This document shows, one piece after another, positions 21,564 to 31,099 of a DNA stretch of 64,000 nucleotides (position 1 is the first letter of the stretch; the number at the start of each line of letters is the position of its first letter). The notes under the pieces are model-generated. The model worked only from the letters and a program-made list of their open reading frames with translations, ran no database searches and was not told where the DNA came from. The stretch is taken from NCBI RefSeq assembly GCF_001975785.1, contig NZ_MSFI01000001.1, positions 62,001-126,000 on the forward strand, written 5' to 3'. The DNA is from Domibacillus epiphyticus. GTDB taxonomy: Bacteria > Bacillota > Bacilli > Bacillales > Domibacillaceae. Position numbers and translations under genes: made by a program.

Positions 21564-23267
21564 CTATTTCTTCATCTCCATCACTTTGCCTTCATCCGGA
21601 GTCACGTAAACAGTGTGCTGCTGGTCATAGATCACAAAACCAGGTTTGGCGCCTGATGGTTTTTTAACATAGCGCACTTTTGTGTAATCAACTGGCACGG
21701 ATGATGATTCTTTCGCTTTGCTGTAATAGGCAGCAATCATGGCGGCTTCTAAAATCGTCTGATCTGATGGATCGTCCGATCGTATGACGACGTGTGAGCC
21801 GGGAATGTCTTTCGTATGCAGCCAAATATCATCGCGGCGCGCAAATTTATTGGTCAAGTAGTCATTTTGCCGGTTGTTTTTTCCTGCATGAATGGATGTG
21901 CCGTCAGATGATACATACTCTTCTATGGATGGTTTTTCCATTTTCTTTTTCTTTTTCACATTTCGTGCTTTCATGTAGCCTTCTTCGGCAAGTTCTTCAC
22001 GAATTTCTTCAATGTCGCGCGGTGAAGCAGATTCGAGCTGCTGCAGAAGAGATTCAAAATATTGGATTTCTTCGTTTGTTTTCGTAATCTGTTCCTGCAC
22101 AACAATGATCGCATTTTTCGCTTTTTGATAACGGGAAAAATACTTTTGTGCGTTGTCAGCAGGATTTTTTTGTGGATCAAGCGGAATTGTGATCTTAGCA
22201 CCTGTTTCATCGTAATAATTCAACACTTCTATTTCCGTCATGCCCTTTTGTACGGCATATAAATTAGCGGTTAATAGTTCACCAAGACGCTGATACTCAC
22301 CGGCGTTTTCCGCTTCTTCAAGCGTTCTCTCGAGTTTGCTTATTTTCGACCGGTTTTTTTGCAGCTCATTGCTAATCAAGCGTTCAAGGTCATTTGCCTG
22401 CTGACGGACTCGGTCTCGTTCCGCTTTTCCGAAATAATAACGGTCAAGCAGCATTGATAATGTATCGAATATTATTCGTTCACCGTTTAAATGCGGTAAA
22501 TCTGTCATATAAAAATACGTTTTTTCCCCGTTATCGATCATGATAGGTGTATACGCCTTTTTTTGCAGCGGTTTTATTACTTCCAAAAACGCAGGAGGAA
22601 TCGTTTCGCGGTTTGCGAGACCGGTACGCGAGACGATTTCATTGCTGATGAGCGGCGACATGCCCTCAAACGCGGCGACTAGCTGTTTTCCTAGTTTTCC
22701 CCCGTTAAAATCAATTGACTGAATGACTGTTTCGGCGTCAGCAGTAAGTGGATTTTTTTTGTTTTGTGAAGGTGGATCGATGTACTTAGAACCCGGTAAA
22801 ATCGTCCGGTAGCTGTTAAGCGAGGCCGGAATATGTTTAATGCTGTCAATAATCGTGTTTTTTTCTTTATCGACAAGGATAATGTTGCTGTGGCGGCCCA
22901 TAATTTCAACGTATAGCTGTTTATAAGAGATGTCTCCAATTTCATTTTTGCCTTTAAATTCAAAGACAATCGTGCGGTCAAGTCCATTTTGAGTAATTTT
23001 TTCTAAAATGGCTCCATCCAGATGTTTCCGCATCATGATACAGAACAGAGGCGGCTCAGACGGATTATCCTGCACCGTTTCAGTCACCTGCACACGAGCG
23101 TATGATGGATGGGCGGATAAAAGTAGTTTGTTATTTTTCCCGCGGGCACGGATCACCATAATCGTTTCATTTTTATATGGCTGGTGAATTTTATTGACGC
23201 GTCCACCTGAAAGCAGCTCGCTTAATTCTTCCACCATTGCCTTTGTAAATAGTCCATCAAATGCCAT
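21564..23267 (-). CDS. rqcH: Rqc2-homologue RqcH (NFACT family, formerly FpbA/YloA)
   Basis: RqcH binds stalled 50S subunits carrying peptidyl-tRNA and recruits tRNA-Ala to add C-terminal alanine tails that mark the chain for proteolysis; earlier work called the family fibronectin-binding. I start at the ATG complementary to 23265-23267 (MAFDGLF), with AAGGGAG about 10 bases upstream, giving 567 residues; the longer frame to 23522 runs across the divergent remA region and is rejected. With this start the functionally essential Asp-Arg pair falls at residues 97-98 (NGLDRTI), as in B. subtilis. NFACT-N (1-~170), helix-hairpin and coiled-coil regions (~290-430), and NFACT-R with IWLHTKDIPGSHVVI are all present. 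Confidence 0.95.
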   Translation of the reverse strand: MAFDGLFTKAMVEELSELLSGGRVNKIHQPYKNETIMVIRARGKNNKLLLSAHPSYARVQVTETVQDNPSEPPLFCIMMRKHLDGAILEKITQNGLDRTIVFEFKGKNEIGDISYKQLYVEIMGRHSNIILVDKEKNTIIDSIKHIPASLNSYRTILPGSKYIDPPSQNKKNPLTADAETVIQSIDFNGGKLGKQLVAAFEGMSPLISNEIVSRTGLANRETIPPAFLEVIKPLQKKAYTPIMIDNGEKTYFYMTDLPHLNGERIIFDTLSMLLDRYYFGKAERDRVRQQANDLERLISNELQKNRSKISKLERTLEEAENAGEYQRLGELLTANLYAVQKGMTEIEVLNYYDETGAKITIPLDPQKNPADNAQKYFSRYQKAKNAIIVVQEQITKTNEEIQYFESLLQQLESASPRDIEEIREELAEEGYMKARNVKKKKKMEKPSIEEYVSSDGTSIHAGKNNRQNDYLTNKFARRDDIWLHTKDIPGSHVVIRSDDPSDQTILEAAMIAAYYSKAKESSSVPVDYTKVRYVKKPSGAKPGFVIYDQQHTVYVTPDEGKVMEMKK

Positions 23268-23341
23268 AACTCTCATACTCCCTTTTAAACGAACATATTT
23301 ATTTATCATATCATGACGAAGAGAATAAGGTAAATTTACTG

Positions 23342-23369
23342 TCCGCTTATTTTTTAAGCAATAAGCGGA
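23342..23369 (+). repeat. Inverted repeat between rqcH and remA
   Basis: TCCGCTTAT (23342-23350) and ATAAGCGGA (23361-23369) are perfect 9-bp complements separated by 10 bases. The element lies between two divergent genes, so no upstream transcript needs a terminator, and no T tract follows on either strand. It ends about 10 bases before the remA -10 box, over the expected -35 region, and could be an operator. The binding protein is unknown. Confidence 0.6.
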
Positions 23370-23376
23370 TAAAATA

Positions 23377-23385
23377 TGATATAAT
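23377..23385 (+). promoter_or_regulatory. Extended -10 promoter element of remA-gmk-rpoZ
   Basis: TGATATAAT (23377-23385) is a perfect TATAAT with the TGN extension. No good -35 is visible; the 3' arm of the inverted repeat (23361-23369) occupies part of that position. It lies about 50 bases before remA. Confidence 0.65.
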
Positions 23386-23436
23386 ACTAAAAGTATGCAA
23401 GAACGGATTCGATAGGACAAAGGGGATAATAAGACG

Positions 23437-24319
<883 letters not shown>

Positions 24320-24320
<1 letters not shown>

Positions 24321-24547
24321 TGTTATATCCATCAATTGATAATTTACTTACGAAAATCGATTCAAAATATTCCCTCGTTAGTGTTGCCGCTAAGCGTGCA
24401 CGCTTTATGCAGGAAAATAAGGGCACAGAGGCATTATCTTCATACAGATCCCATAAATTTGTCGGCAAAGCGCTTGAAGAAATTTATGCAGATGAGCTTG
24501 TCATGAAAAAGAAAGATTTGAATGAAACATATTCAGATGAAGTGTAA
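24320..24547 (+). CDS. rpoZ: DNA-directed RNA polymerase omega subunit
   Basis: Small subunit that helps fold and hold the beta' subunit. The 75-residue protein carries the omega signature [18 protein letters not shown], then AAKRAR and the C-terminal [16 protein letters not shown]. Its ATG shares a base with the gmk stop codon. A strong terminator follows, so remA-gmk-rpoZ probably forms one transcription unit. Confidence 0.96.
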
Positions 24548-24560
24548 ATAACTCATGAAA

Positions 24561-24595
24561 GGAAAAGGGCGGTTTTCTCCGGCCTTTTCTTTTTT
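24561..24595 (+). terminator. Rho-independent terminator after rpoZ
   Basis: GAAAAGG (24562-24568) pairs with CCTTTTC (24583-24589) through a short GC-rich inner stem, followed by six T. Confidence 0.8.
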
Positions 24596-24678
24596 GTCTC
24601 GGTGAAAAGAAGCCAATGTAGATTTGATGCCGAGACAAAAGATGACGGTCATTCAAGTGAAAAACCCTCCACTGAATG
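24594..24678 (+). repeat. Two inverted repeats upstream of coaBC
   Basis: TTGTCTCGG (24594-24602) and CCGAGACAA (24630-24638) are perfect 9-bp complements 27 bases apart. A second pair, CATTCAAGTG (24650-24659) and CACTGAATG (24670-24678), pairs with one bulge. Both lie in the 188-base gap between rpoZ and coaBC, after the terminator and before possible -10 boxes TATACT (24683-24688) or TATCAT (24695-24700). Whether they act as RNA or DNA is unknown. Confidence 0.5.
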
Positions 24679-24735
24679 GCGTTATACTTTATGCTATCAT
24701 ATTTGTATAAGAACGAATGAACGGAGGATACATAT

Positions 24736-25941
24736 ATGAATGGAAAACACATTCTTCTTTGTGTCAGCGGAGGAATTGCGGTTTATAAGGCAGCGGCACT
24801 TACAAGTAAATTAAAGCAGGCCGGTGCGGAAGTGAAAGTCGTTATGACGGAATCGGCACAAAAATTTGTCACACCCGTTACTTTTCAAGCGCTATCCGGT
24901 CAGCCTGTTTATACGGATACATTTGATGAAAAGGATCCGGCAAAAATTGCGCACATTGATATTGCGGATTGGGCAGACCTTGTTCTCGTGGCACCAGCGT
25001 CTGCGAATATCATCGCTAAAATGGCCAATGGGATTGCTGACGACATGGTCTCAACCGTGCTTCTTGCCGGTACAGCTCCAAAATGGATTGCTCCTGCGAT
25101 GAATGTTCATATGTATGCTCATCCTGCTGTGCAAAAAAATATGAACACGTTGAAATCATTCGGTTACCGGTTTATTGAACCAGGTGAAGGATATCTTGCC
25201 TGCGGATATACAGGAAAAGGACGGCTGGAAGAACCGGAAGTGATCACCGCGCTTGTATCTGAATATTTCTCAGGGCAAAAAAATACGCCGCTCTTAGGAA
25301 AAAAAGTGATAGTAACAGCAGGACCAACACGTGAGGCAGTAGACCCGGTCCGCTTTTTTACAAATCATTCAACAGGGAAGATGGGTTATGCAGTTGCGGA
25401 AGCAGCACGTGATCTGGGTGCTGATGTTACACTTATTTCCGGTCCGGTGAACCTGGAACCGCCGGCTGGCGTAAATGTAATCAACGTGGAGAGTGCAAAA
25501 GATATGTTTGACGCTGTGATCGAATCGTATGACGGAGCTGACATCGTTGTAAAAACAGCCGCGGTTGCAGATTACCGTCCGAAACGTATCCATGATAGTA
25601 AAATGAAAAAACAGGACGGTGAACTTTCTCTTGAATTGGAGCGTACGATTGATATTTTAAAAACGCTCGGTGAACAGAAAGCACATCAATTTTTAATCGG
25701 TTTTGCTGCAGAAACGAACGATGTCACGACCTATGCGAAGCGAAAGCTGGAATCGAAAAATGCAGATATGATTGTTGCCAATAATGTAAAGCAAGCAGGG
25801 GCAGGGTTTGGCGGCGATACGAATATTATTACGGTTTTCCACAGGGACGGGACAACTCGCGAATATGATTTGATGTCGAAAAGAGATGCGGCGGTTCATA
25901 TTTTAAAAGAAGCGATTGAGCGAATGGGTGATAAGGCATGA
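24736..25941 (+). CDS. coaBC: Bifunctional phosphopantothenoylcysteine decarboxylase / phosphopantothenate--cysteine ligase
   Basis: Two steps of coenzyme A synthesis in one 401-residue protein. The N-terminal flavodoxin-like CoaC decarboxylase (about 1-185) has VSGGIAVYKA, ASANIIAKMANGIADD, the catalytic His in PAMNVHMY and the Cys in LACGYTGKGRL. The C-terminal CoaB ligase (about 190-401) has VTAGPTREAVDPVRF, NHSTGKMGYAVA, AAVADYRP and the Lys-rich KMKK. ATG 24736 follows CGGAGGA. priA overlaps its end at ATGA. Confidence 0.97.
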   Translation: MNGKHILLCVSGGIAVYKAAALTSKLKQAGAEVKVVMTESAQKFVTPVTFQALSGQPVYTDTFDEKDPAKIAHIDIADWADLVLVAPASANIIAKMANGIADDMVSTVLLAGTAPKWIAPAMNVHMYAHPAVQKNMNTLKSFGYRFIEPGEGYLACGYTGKGRLEEPEVITALVSEYFSGQKNTPLLGKKVIVTAGPTREAVDPVRFFTNHSTGKMGYAVAEAARDLGADVTLISGPVNLEPPAGVNVINVESAKDMFDAVIESYDGADIVVKTAAVADYRPKRIHDSKMKKQDGELSLELERTIDILKTLGEQKAHQFLIGFAAETNDVTTYAKRKLESKNADMIVANNVKQAGAGFGGDTNIITVFHRDGTTREYDLMSKRDAAVHILKEAIERMGDKA

Positions 25942-28334
25942 TTGTAGCTTCTGTCATTGTCGATGTGGCTGTCATGCAGACAGACCGCCCCTTTGACTAT
26001 GAAGTACCGGATCGGTGGCAGGAGGTCATTCAGCCCGGGATGCGTGTTGTTGTCCCGTTCGGACCGCGTCATGTACAAGGATTTGTACTGGATGTTAAAG
26101 AAGAGGCGGAGATTCGGAAGTTGAAGCCGATTGTTGAACCGATGGATATTGTACCGGTACTCAATGAGGAACTCCTTTCACTTGCGGATTGGCTCACAGC
26201 CGAGTCACTTTGCTTTAAAATTTCCGCATTGCAGGTTATGCTGCCTGCCGCAATGAAAGCAAAATATCAAAAATTTATTCGGAAAACAAGAGAGCAGTCT
26301 GTTCAGCCTGCAGTTGAGTCACTATTTAATAATAGGGAAGAAATTCCTTGGGAAGAAGCAACAGATGCCGGGAAATTGTCTGATATACGAAAAGAAGTAA
26401 AAAACGGAACACTTGAAGTCATTTATTCAGTAAAAAGCAAAGGCCGCAAGAAAACGGTTAGAATGGTGAAATGCACGCTTTCCGAAAATGAGCTGGCCGA
26501 AATAGTTAACATTATGCCAAAAAATGCGGTCAAACAAAAAGAAGCATTGCTCGTTTTTACTGGACGGACACATCATTGGCTTTCTTTAAAAGAAACAGGC
26601 ATCTCGTCGGCAACCGCAAAATCATTAATTGAAAAAGGATTCCTAGAAGAAAAGCAGGAAGAAATGTACCGGGATCCGCTTGGCGGCCAGCATTTCGAAC
26701 CGGATAAACCGCTTATGTTAACGGAAAATCAGCAGAAGGCAATACGGCCTATTCTTGATAACTTAAACGCCGGTACATCGGGAACGTTTTTATTACATGG
26801 TGTGACGGGAAGCGGCAAAACAGAAATATATTTGCAATCCATCAGCCGCGTTATTGAAAAAGGACAGGAAGCCATTTTACTCGTTCCAGAAATATCATTG
26901 ACACCTCAAATGACAGAGCGCTTTAAACGCCGCTTTGGCAACGATGTTGCGGTTCTTCACAGTGGTCTTTCGACCGGAGAAAAGTATGATGAATGGAGAA
27001 AAATAAGTCGGAAAGAAGTGAAAGTCGTCGTTGGCGCACGGTCGGCTATTTTCGCACCTTTTGAAAATATTGGTCTCATCATTATTGATGAAGAGCATGA
27101 AACGAGCTACAAACAGGAAGAAAATCCCCGCTATCATGCACGTGATGTGGCAATTCAGCGTTCTTTCCACTACAACTGTCCGGTTATTTTAGGCAGCGCC
27201 ACACCATCTCTTGAATCATATGCGCGGGCAAAAAAAGGTGTATACACGCTGCTTTCGCTCGACCAACGTGTCAATGACCGTCCGCTTCCAACAGTCGACA
27301 TTGTGGATATGCGTGAAGAGCTGCGTGAAGGAAACCGGTCTATGTTCTCACGGACGCTGTTTGAAAAAATAAAAGATCGACTTGAAAAAGGGGAGCAGAC
27401 CGTTTTATTTCTAAATAAACGGGGCTATTCTTCTTTTATTATGTGCCGAGACTGCGGCTATGTTGCCGGATGCCCGCATTGCGATGTGTCAATGACCTAT
27501 CACCGCCATCGCCACCAGCTAAAATGCCATTATTGCGGGTATGAAGAAGCCGCGCCCTATGTATGTCCAGAATGCACGAGTGAACATATTCGTCATTTTG
27601 GCACAGGGACTCAAAAGGTTGAAGAGGAATTATTAAAGCTCCTGCCGGAAGCACGAATTATTCGAATGGATGTCGATACAACCGGAACGAAAGGCGCCCA
27701 TGAAAAATTACTTCGAAAATTTGGTGATAAAGAAGCGGATATTTTACTTGGCACGCAAATGATTGCAAAAGGTCTTGATTTTCCGGATATTACGCTTGTT
27801 GGCGTTTTAAGTGCAGACACGATGCTTCATTTGCCGGATTTCCGTTCATCAGAAAAAACATTTCAGCTGTTAACACAGGTGAGCGGGCGAGCTGGACGGC
27901 ACACTCTCCCAGGGGAAGTTGTTGTACAGACATACACTCCAGAACATTACAGCATTCAGTTAGCGGCGGAACAAAATTATGAATCATTTTATCAACAGGA
28001 AATGATGATGAGGAAAATGGGGGGGTATCCGCCGTTTTATTTTTTAGCTCTCATCACCATTAGCCATACAGAAGCAATTGAAGCGGCATCGGCGGCGAAT
28101 AAAATTGTCACAAAAATTAAACCTGCGCTTTCCTCTGCCGCTGTAATTCTCGGACCTGTCGCATCGCCAATCGCTCGTATCAATAATAGATATCGATGGC
28201 AATGTTTGATAAAATACAAACGTGAACCGAAGTTAACGGAGATATTAAAAAAAGTCCTGGAACATTATACAAAACAAGGAAAATCGAACGGATTAATTGT
28301 GTCAATTGATATACATCCATACGTGTTAATGTAG
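25938..28334 (+). CDS. priA: Primosomal replication protein N' (PriA helicase)
   Basis: 3'-5' superfamily 2 helicase that recognises stalled forks and D-loops and starts primosome assembly for replication restart. The 798-residue protein has an N-terminal DNA-binding domain, Walker A GVTGSGKTEIY (about 285-295), Walker B IIDEEHETSY and the zinc-binding insert with four CxxC pairs (CRDCGYVAGCPHC, CHYC, CPEC). The C-terminal helicase motif QVSGRAGR is intact. It overlaps coaBC by four bases; def follows after 14. Confidence 0.97.
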   Translation: MIVASVIVDVAVMQTDRPFDYEVPDRWQEVIQPGMRVVVPFGPRHVQGFVLDVKEEAEIRKLKPIVEPMDIVPVLNEELLSLADWLTAESLCFKISALQVMLPAAMKAKYQKFIRKTREQSVQPAVESLFNNREEIPWEEATDAGKLSDIRKEVKNGTLEVIYSVKSKGRKKTVRMVKCTLSENELAEIVNIMPKNAVKQKEALLVFTGRTHHWLSLKETGISSATAKSLIEKGFLEEKQEEMYRDPLGGQHFEPDKPLMLTENQQKAIRPILDNLNAGTSGTFLLHGVTGSGKTEIYLQSISRVIEKGQEAILLVPEISLTPQMTERFKRRFGNDVAVLHSGLSTGEKYDEWRKISRKEVKVVVGARSAIFAPFENIGLIIIDEEHETSYKQEENPRYHARDVAIQRSFHYNCPVILGSATPSLESYARAKKGVYTLLSLDQRVNDRPLPTVDIVDMREELREGNRSMFSRTLFEKIKDRLEKGEQTVLFLNKRGYSSFIMCRDCGYVAGCPHCDVSMTYHRHRHQLKCHYCGYEEAAPYVCPECTSEHIRHFGTGTQKVEEELLKLLPEARIIRMDVDTTGTKGAHEKLLRKFGDKEADILLGTQMIAKGLDFPDITLVGVLSADTMLHLPDFRSSEKTFQLLTQVSGRAGRHTLPGEVVVQTYTPEHYSIQLAAEQNYESFYQQEMMMRKMGGYPPFYFLALITISHTEAIEAASAANKIVTKIKPALSSAAVILGPVASPIARINNRYRWQCLIKYKREPKLTEILKKVLEHYTKQGKSNGLIVSIDIHPYVLM

Positions 28335-28348
28335 AAAAGAGGAATGAT

Positions 28349-28831
28349 ATGACAATATTAAAGATTGTCGAACATCCGGCGGCAATTTTAGAAACAAAAT
28401 GCCGGCCGGTGACAACGTTTAACAGCGAATTAAAGCGTCTTGTACGCGATATGCAGGAAACAATGATCGAAGCAGATGGTGTTGGACTTGCAGCACCGCA
28501 AATTGGTATGGACATTCGGCTTGCAATTGTAGATGTGGAAGATGAGCATGGATTAATTGTACTGGTCAACCCTGAACTGATTGCTTCATCAGGCAGTCAG
28601 ACTGATATCGAAGGTTGTTTAAGTTTTCCTGAGTTATACGGGATAGTGACCCGCCCGAATGCCATTAATATAAAAGCACAAAATGTCAAAGGGCAGATGT
28701 TTACATTTCAGGCAGAAGGTTTTTTGGCCCGAGCAATTTTACATGAAATGGATCACCTTGACGGGATTCTTTTTACATCAAAAGTAGAAAAGTACATTCC
28801 ATCTGAGGAATTGGAAAGGGTGGATTCCTAA
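28349..28831 (+). CDS. def: Peptide deformylase
   Basis: Metalloenzyme (iron or zinc) removing the N-formyl group from new proteins. The 160-residue product shows the three family motifs: GVGLAAPQIG (motif 1), EGCLSFPE with the metal Cys (motif 2) and HEMDHLDG with two metal His and the catalytic Glu (motif 3). The length and motif spacing fit a type 1 enzyme (DefA). It pairs with fmt, which starts at the overlapping TAATG; together they set the formylation cycle. Confidence 0.97.
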   Translation: MTILKIVEHPAAILETKCRPVTTFNSELKRLVRDMQETMIEADGVGLAAPQIGMDIRLAIVDVEDEHGLIVLVNPELIASSGSQTDIEGCLSFPELYGIVTRPNAINIKAQNVKGQMFTFQAEGFLARAILHEMDHLDGILFTSKVEKYIPSEELERVDS

Positions 28832-29772
28832 TGACGAAAATAGTATTTATGGGCACACCTGATTTTTCGGTTCCGGTTCTCGATATACTCGTTAAGGATG
28901 GGTATGACATTCTTGCGGTTGTTACGCAGCCTGATCGTCCCGTCGGCAGAAAAAAAATCATGACCCCGCCTCCTGTGAAAGAAGCGGCTATAAAACATAA
29001 TTTACCTGTATTGCAACCGGTAAAACTCTCGGCTTCTATAGAATTACAAAAAATCATCGAGATGAAACCAGATCTTATTGTAACAGCCGCATATGGACAG
29101 TTGCTGCCAAAAGACTTGCTTAATACACCGAAATTTGGCTGTATTAATGTTCATGCTTCTCTCCTGCCTGAATTACGCGGGGGCGCTCCGATTCACTATT
29201 CGATTCTGCAGGGGAAAAAAGAAACGGGCATTACGATAATGTACATGGCTGAAAAATTGGATGCAGGTGATATTATTACACAGGCGTCTATTCCAATAGA
29301 AGAAGATGATCATACAGGCATCTTACACGATAAATTAAGCGAGGTTGGAGCGAAATTGCTTTCTGAAACAATCCCGGCTATTTTAGAAGGAACCTCAAGC
29401 CGTACACCGCAGGATGAGTCAAAAGCTACATTTGCACCAAATATTCGCCGTGCGGATGAAAAAATTGACTGGAACCGTTCCGGTGAAGAGTTATACAACC
29501 AGGTGCGGGGCCTTTATCCGTGGCCGGTCTCCTACACAATGCTTAATGGAGCGGTCGTAAAAGTCTGGAAAGCAGAAAAAGCAACTGGTACATCTGACGA
29601 ACCAGGCACCGTAATATCTATTGAGGATGACGGGTTTATTGTATCAACGGGTTCACGTACCGCATTAAAAATTATTGAATTGCAGCCTGCAGGAAAAAAA
29701 CGAATGAGTGCCCGCGATTATTTACGAGGCTCTGGTTCCATCCTTTCGGCCGGCATGAAGTTTGGAGAATAA
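28831..29772 (+). CDS. fmt: Methionyl-tRNA formyltransferase
   Basis: Formylates initiator Met-tRNA using 10-formyl-tetrahydrofolate. The 313-residue protein has the catalytic Asn-His-Asp set in INVHASLLPELRGGAPIH (about residues 108-125) and MAEKLDAGDI (catalytic Asp), and a C-terminal OB-like tRNA-binding domain. ATG 28831 shares a base with the def stop. rsmB follows at once, preserving the def-fmt-rsmB order of Firmicutes. Confidence 0.97.
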   Translation: MTKIVFMGTPDFSVPVLDILVKDGYDILAVVTQPDRPVGRKKIMTPPPVKEAAIKHNLPVLQPVKLSASIELQKIIEMKPDLIVTAAYGQLLPKDLLNTPKFGCINVHASLLPELRGGAPIHYSILQGKKETGITIMYMAEKLDAGDIITQASIPIEEDDHTGILHDKLSEVGAKLLSETIPAILEGTSSRTPQDESKATFAPNIRRADEKIDWNRSGEELYNQVRGLYPWPVSYTMLNGAVVKVWKAEKATGTSDEPGTVISIEDDGFIVSTGSRTALKIIELQPAGKKRMSARDYLRGSGSILSAGMKFGE

Positions 29773-29773
29773 A

Positions 29774-31099
29774 ATGGGAACACTGAATGTGCGCGAAACA
29801 GCGCTGGAATTAATCGAATCAGTTGAAAAAAGTGGTTCATACAGTAATTTGCTTTTAAACAATGCGATTGAAAAGAATAACATTTCTGGCCGTGACGCCG
29901 CCTTGTTGACTGAAATTACGTACGGCACCATTCAACGAAAATTAACACTTGATTTTTATCTGGCTCCTTTTTTGAAAAAGAAGCCAGAGCGTTGGGTCAA
30001 TAATTTGCTCCGTTTATCCCTTTACCAGATGGTCTATCTTGATAAAGTACCTGAGCGCGCCGTCATTCATGAAGCGGTTAATATAGCGAAAAAACGCGGC
30101 CATAAAGGGATTGCCGGTATGGTGAATGGGGTGCTGAGATCCATTCAACGCGAAGGACTGCCGAACACGAACGAGATTCGCGATGAAGCGGAACGGATTT
30201 CTGTTGAGACAAGTCATCCGCTTTGGCTTGTAAAACGATGGATTAAAGCGTATGGTGCAGAAAAGACAGAGGCAATGTGCCGCCATAATTTAACGGCTCC
30301 TGAACAGACTGTCCGTGTCAATAAGATCCAAATGACAAGGGATGAAGCGATTAAAAAGCTTAAAGAAGAAGGATTTGATGCATGTTATTCAGAGGTGTCT
30401 CCATTTGCAATTCGCATCGCAAGAGGAAATGCAGTAAGATCTACGTTATATAAAGATGGTGCGATTTCGATTCAAGATGAAAGTTCTATGCTCGTTGCTC
30501 CTGTTCTTGGCGTATCACCTGGACAGCGCGTTCTCGATATGTGTGCTGCACCCGGCGGCAAAACGGCGCACATAGCTGAAATAATGAATGGCGAAGGACA
30601 CATCGATGCCCTTGATATTCACGCTCATAAATTAAAACTTGTTGAGCAAAACGCCGAACGTCTTTCACTATCGAATATACATGTTCAAAAACAAGATGCT
30701 CGAAAGGCCGGCGAGATATTTGAAAGTGAAACCTTCGATGCAATTCTTGTCGATGCCCCGTGTTCAGGTCTTGGTGTCATCCGCCGAAAGCCGGATTTAA
30801 AGTATGTGAAAACGGAAGAAGATCTGGACAACCTGCAGTCAATTCAACTCACTATATTAGCTGCTGCTGCACCGCTTGTAAAAGATAACGGTGTTCTTGT
30901 ATATAGTACTTGTACCGTAGACAAAGCTGAAAACGAAGGGACGGTTGCTTCTTTCCTGAAGGCACACCCTGAATTTGAAGCGGAGCCGCTTGAACATATA
31001 TCATTACAGCCGCAGTCTTCAATGATCCAAATATTCCCTGATGATTTTGGCGGAGACGGATTTTTCATTAGTAAATTTAGAAAGAAGGAACGAACCTAA
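29774..31099 (+). CDS. rsmB: 16S rRNA (cytosine(967)-C(5))-methyltransferase RsmB
   Basis: SAM-dependent m5C methyltransferase (Sun/Fmu family). The 441-residue protein has an N-terminal NusB-like RNA-binding domain (about 1-140) and a C-terminal Rossmann domain with the SAM site VLDMCAAPGGKTAHIAEIM, then VDAPCSGLGVIRRKPD and STCTV, containing the two catalytic cysteines. ATG 29774 is preferred, with GGAG six bases upstream; the TTG at 29762 is inside the end of fmt. rlmN begins immediately after its stop codon. Confidence 0.96.
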   Translation: MGTLNVRETALELIESVEKSGSYSNLLLNNAIEKNNISGRDAALLTEITYGTIQRKLTLDFYLAPFLKKKPERWVNNLLRLSLYQMVYLDKVPERAVIHEAVNIAKKRGHKGIAGMVNGVLRSIQREGLPNTNEIRDEAERISVETSHPLWLVKRWIKAYGAEKTEAMCRHNLTAPEQTVRVNKIQMTRDEAIKKLKEEGFDACYSEVSPFAIRIARGNAVRSTLYKDGAISIQDESSMLVAPVLGVSPGQRVLDMCAAPGGKTAHIAEIMNGEGHIDALDIHAHKLKLVEQNAERLSLSNIHVQKQDARKAGEIFESETFDAILVDAPCSGLGVIRRKPDLKYVKTEEDLDNLQSIQLTILAAAAPLVKDNGVLVYSTCTVDKAENEGTVASFLKAHPEFEAEPLEHISLQPQSSMIQIFPDDFGGDGFFISKFRKKERT

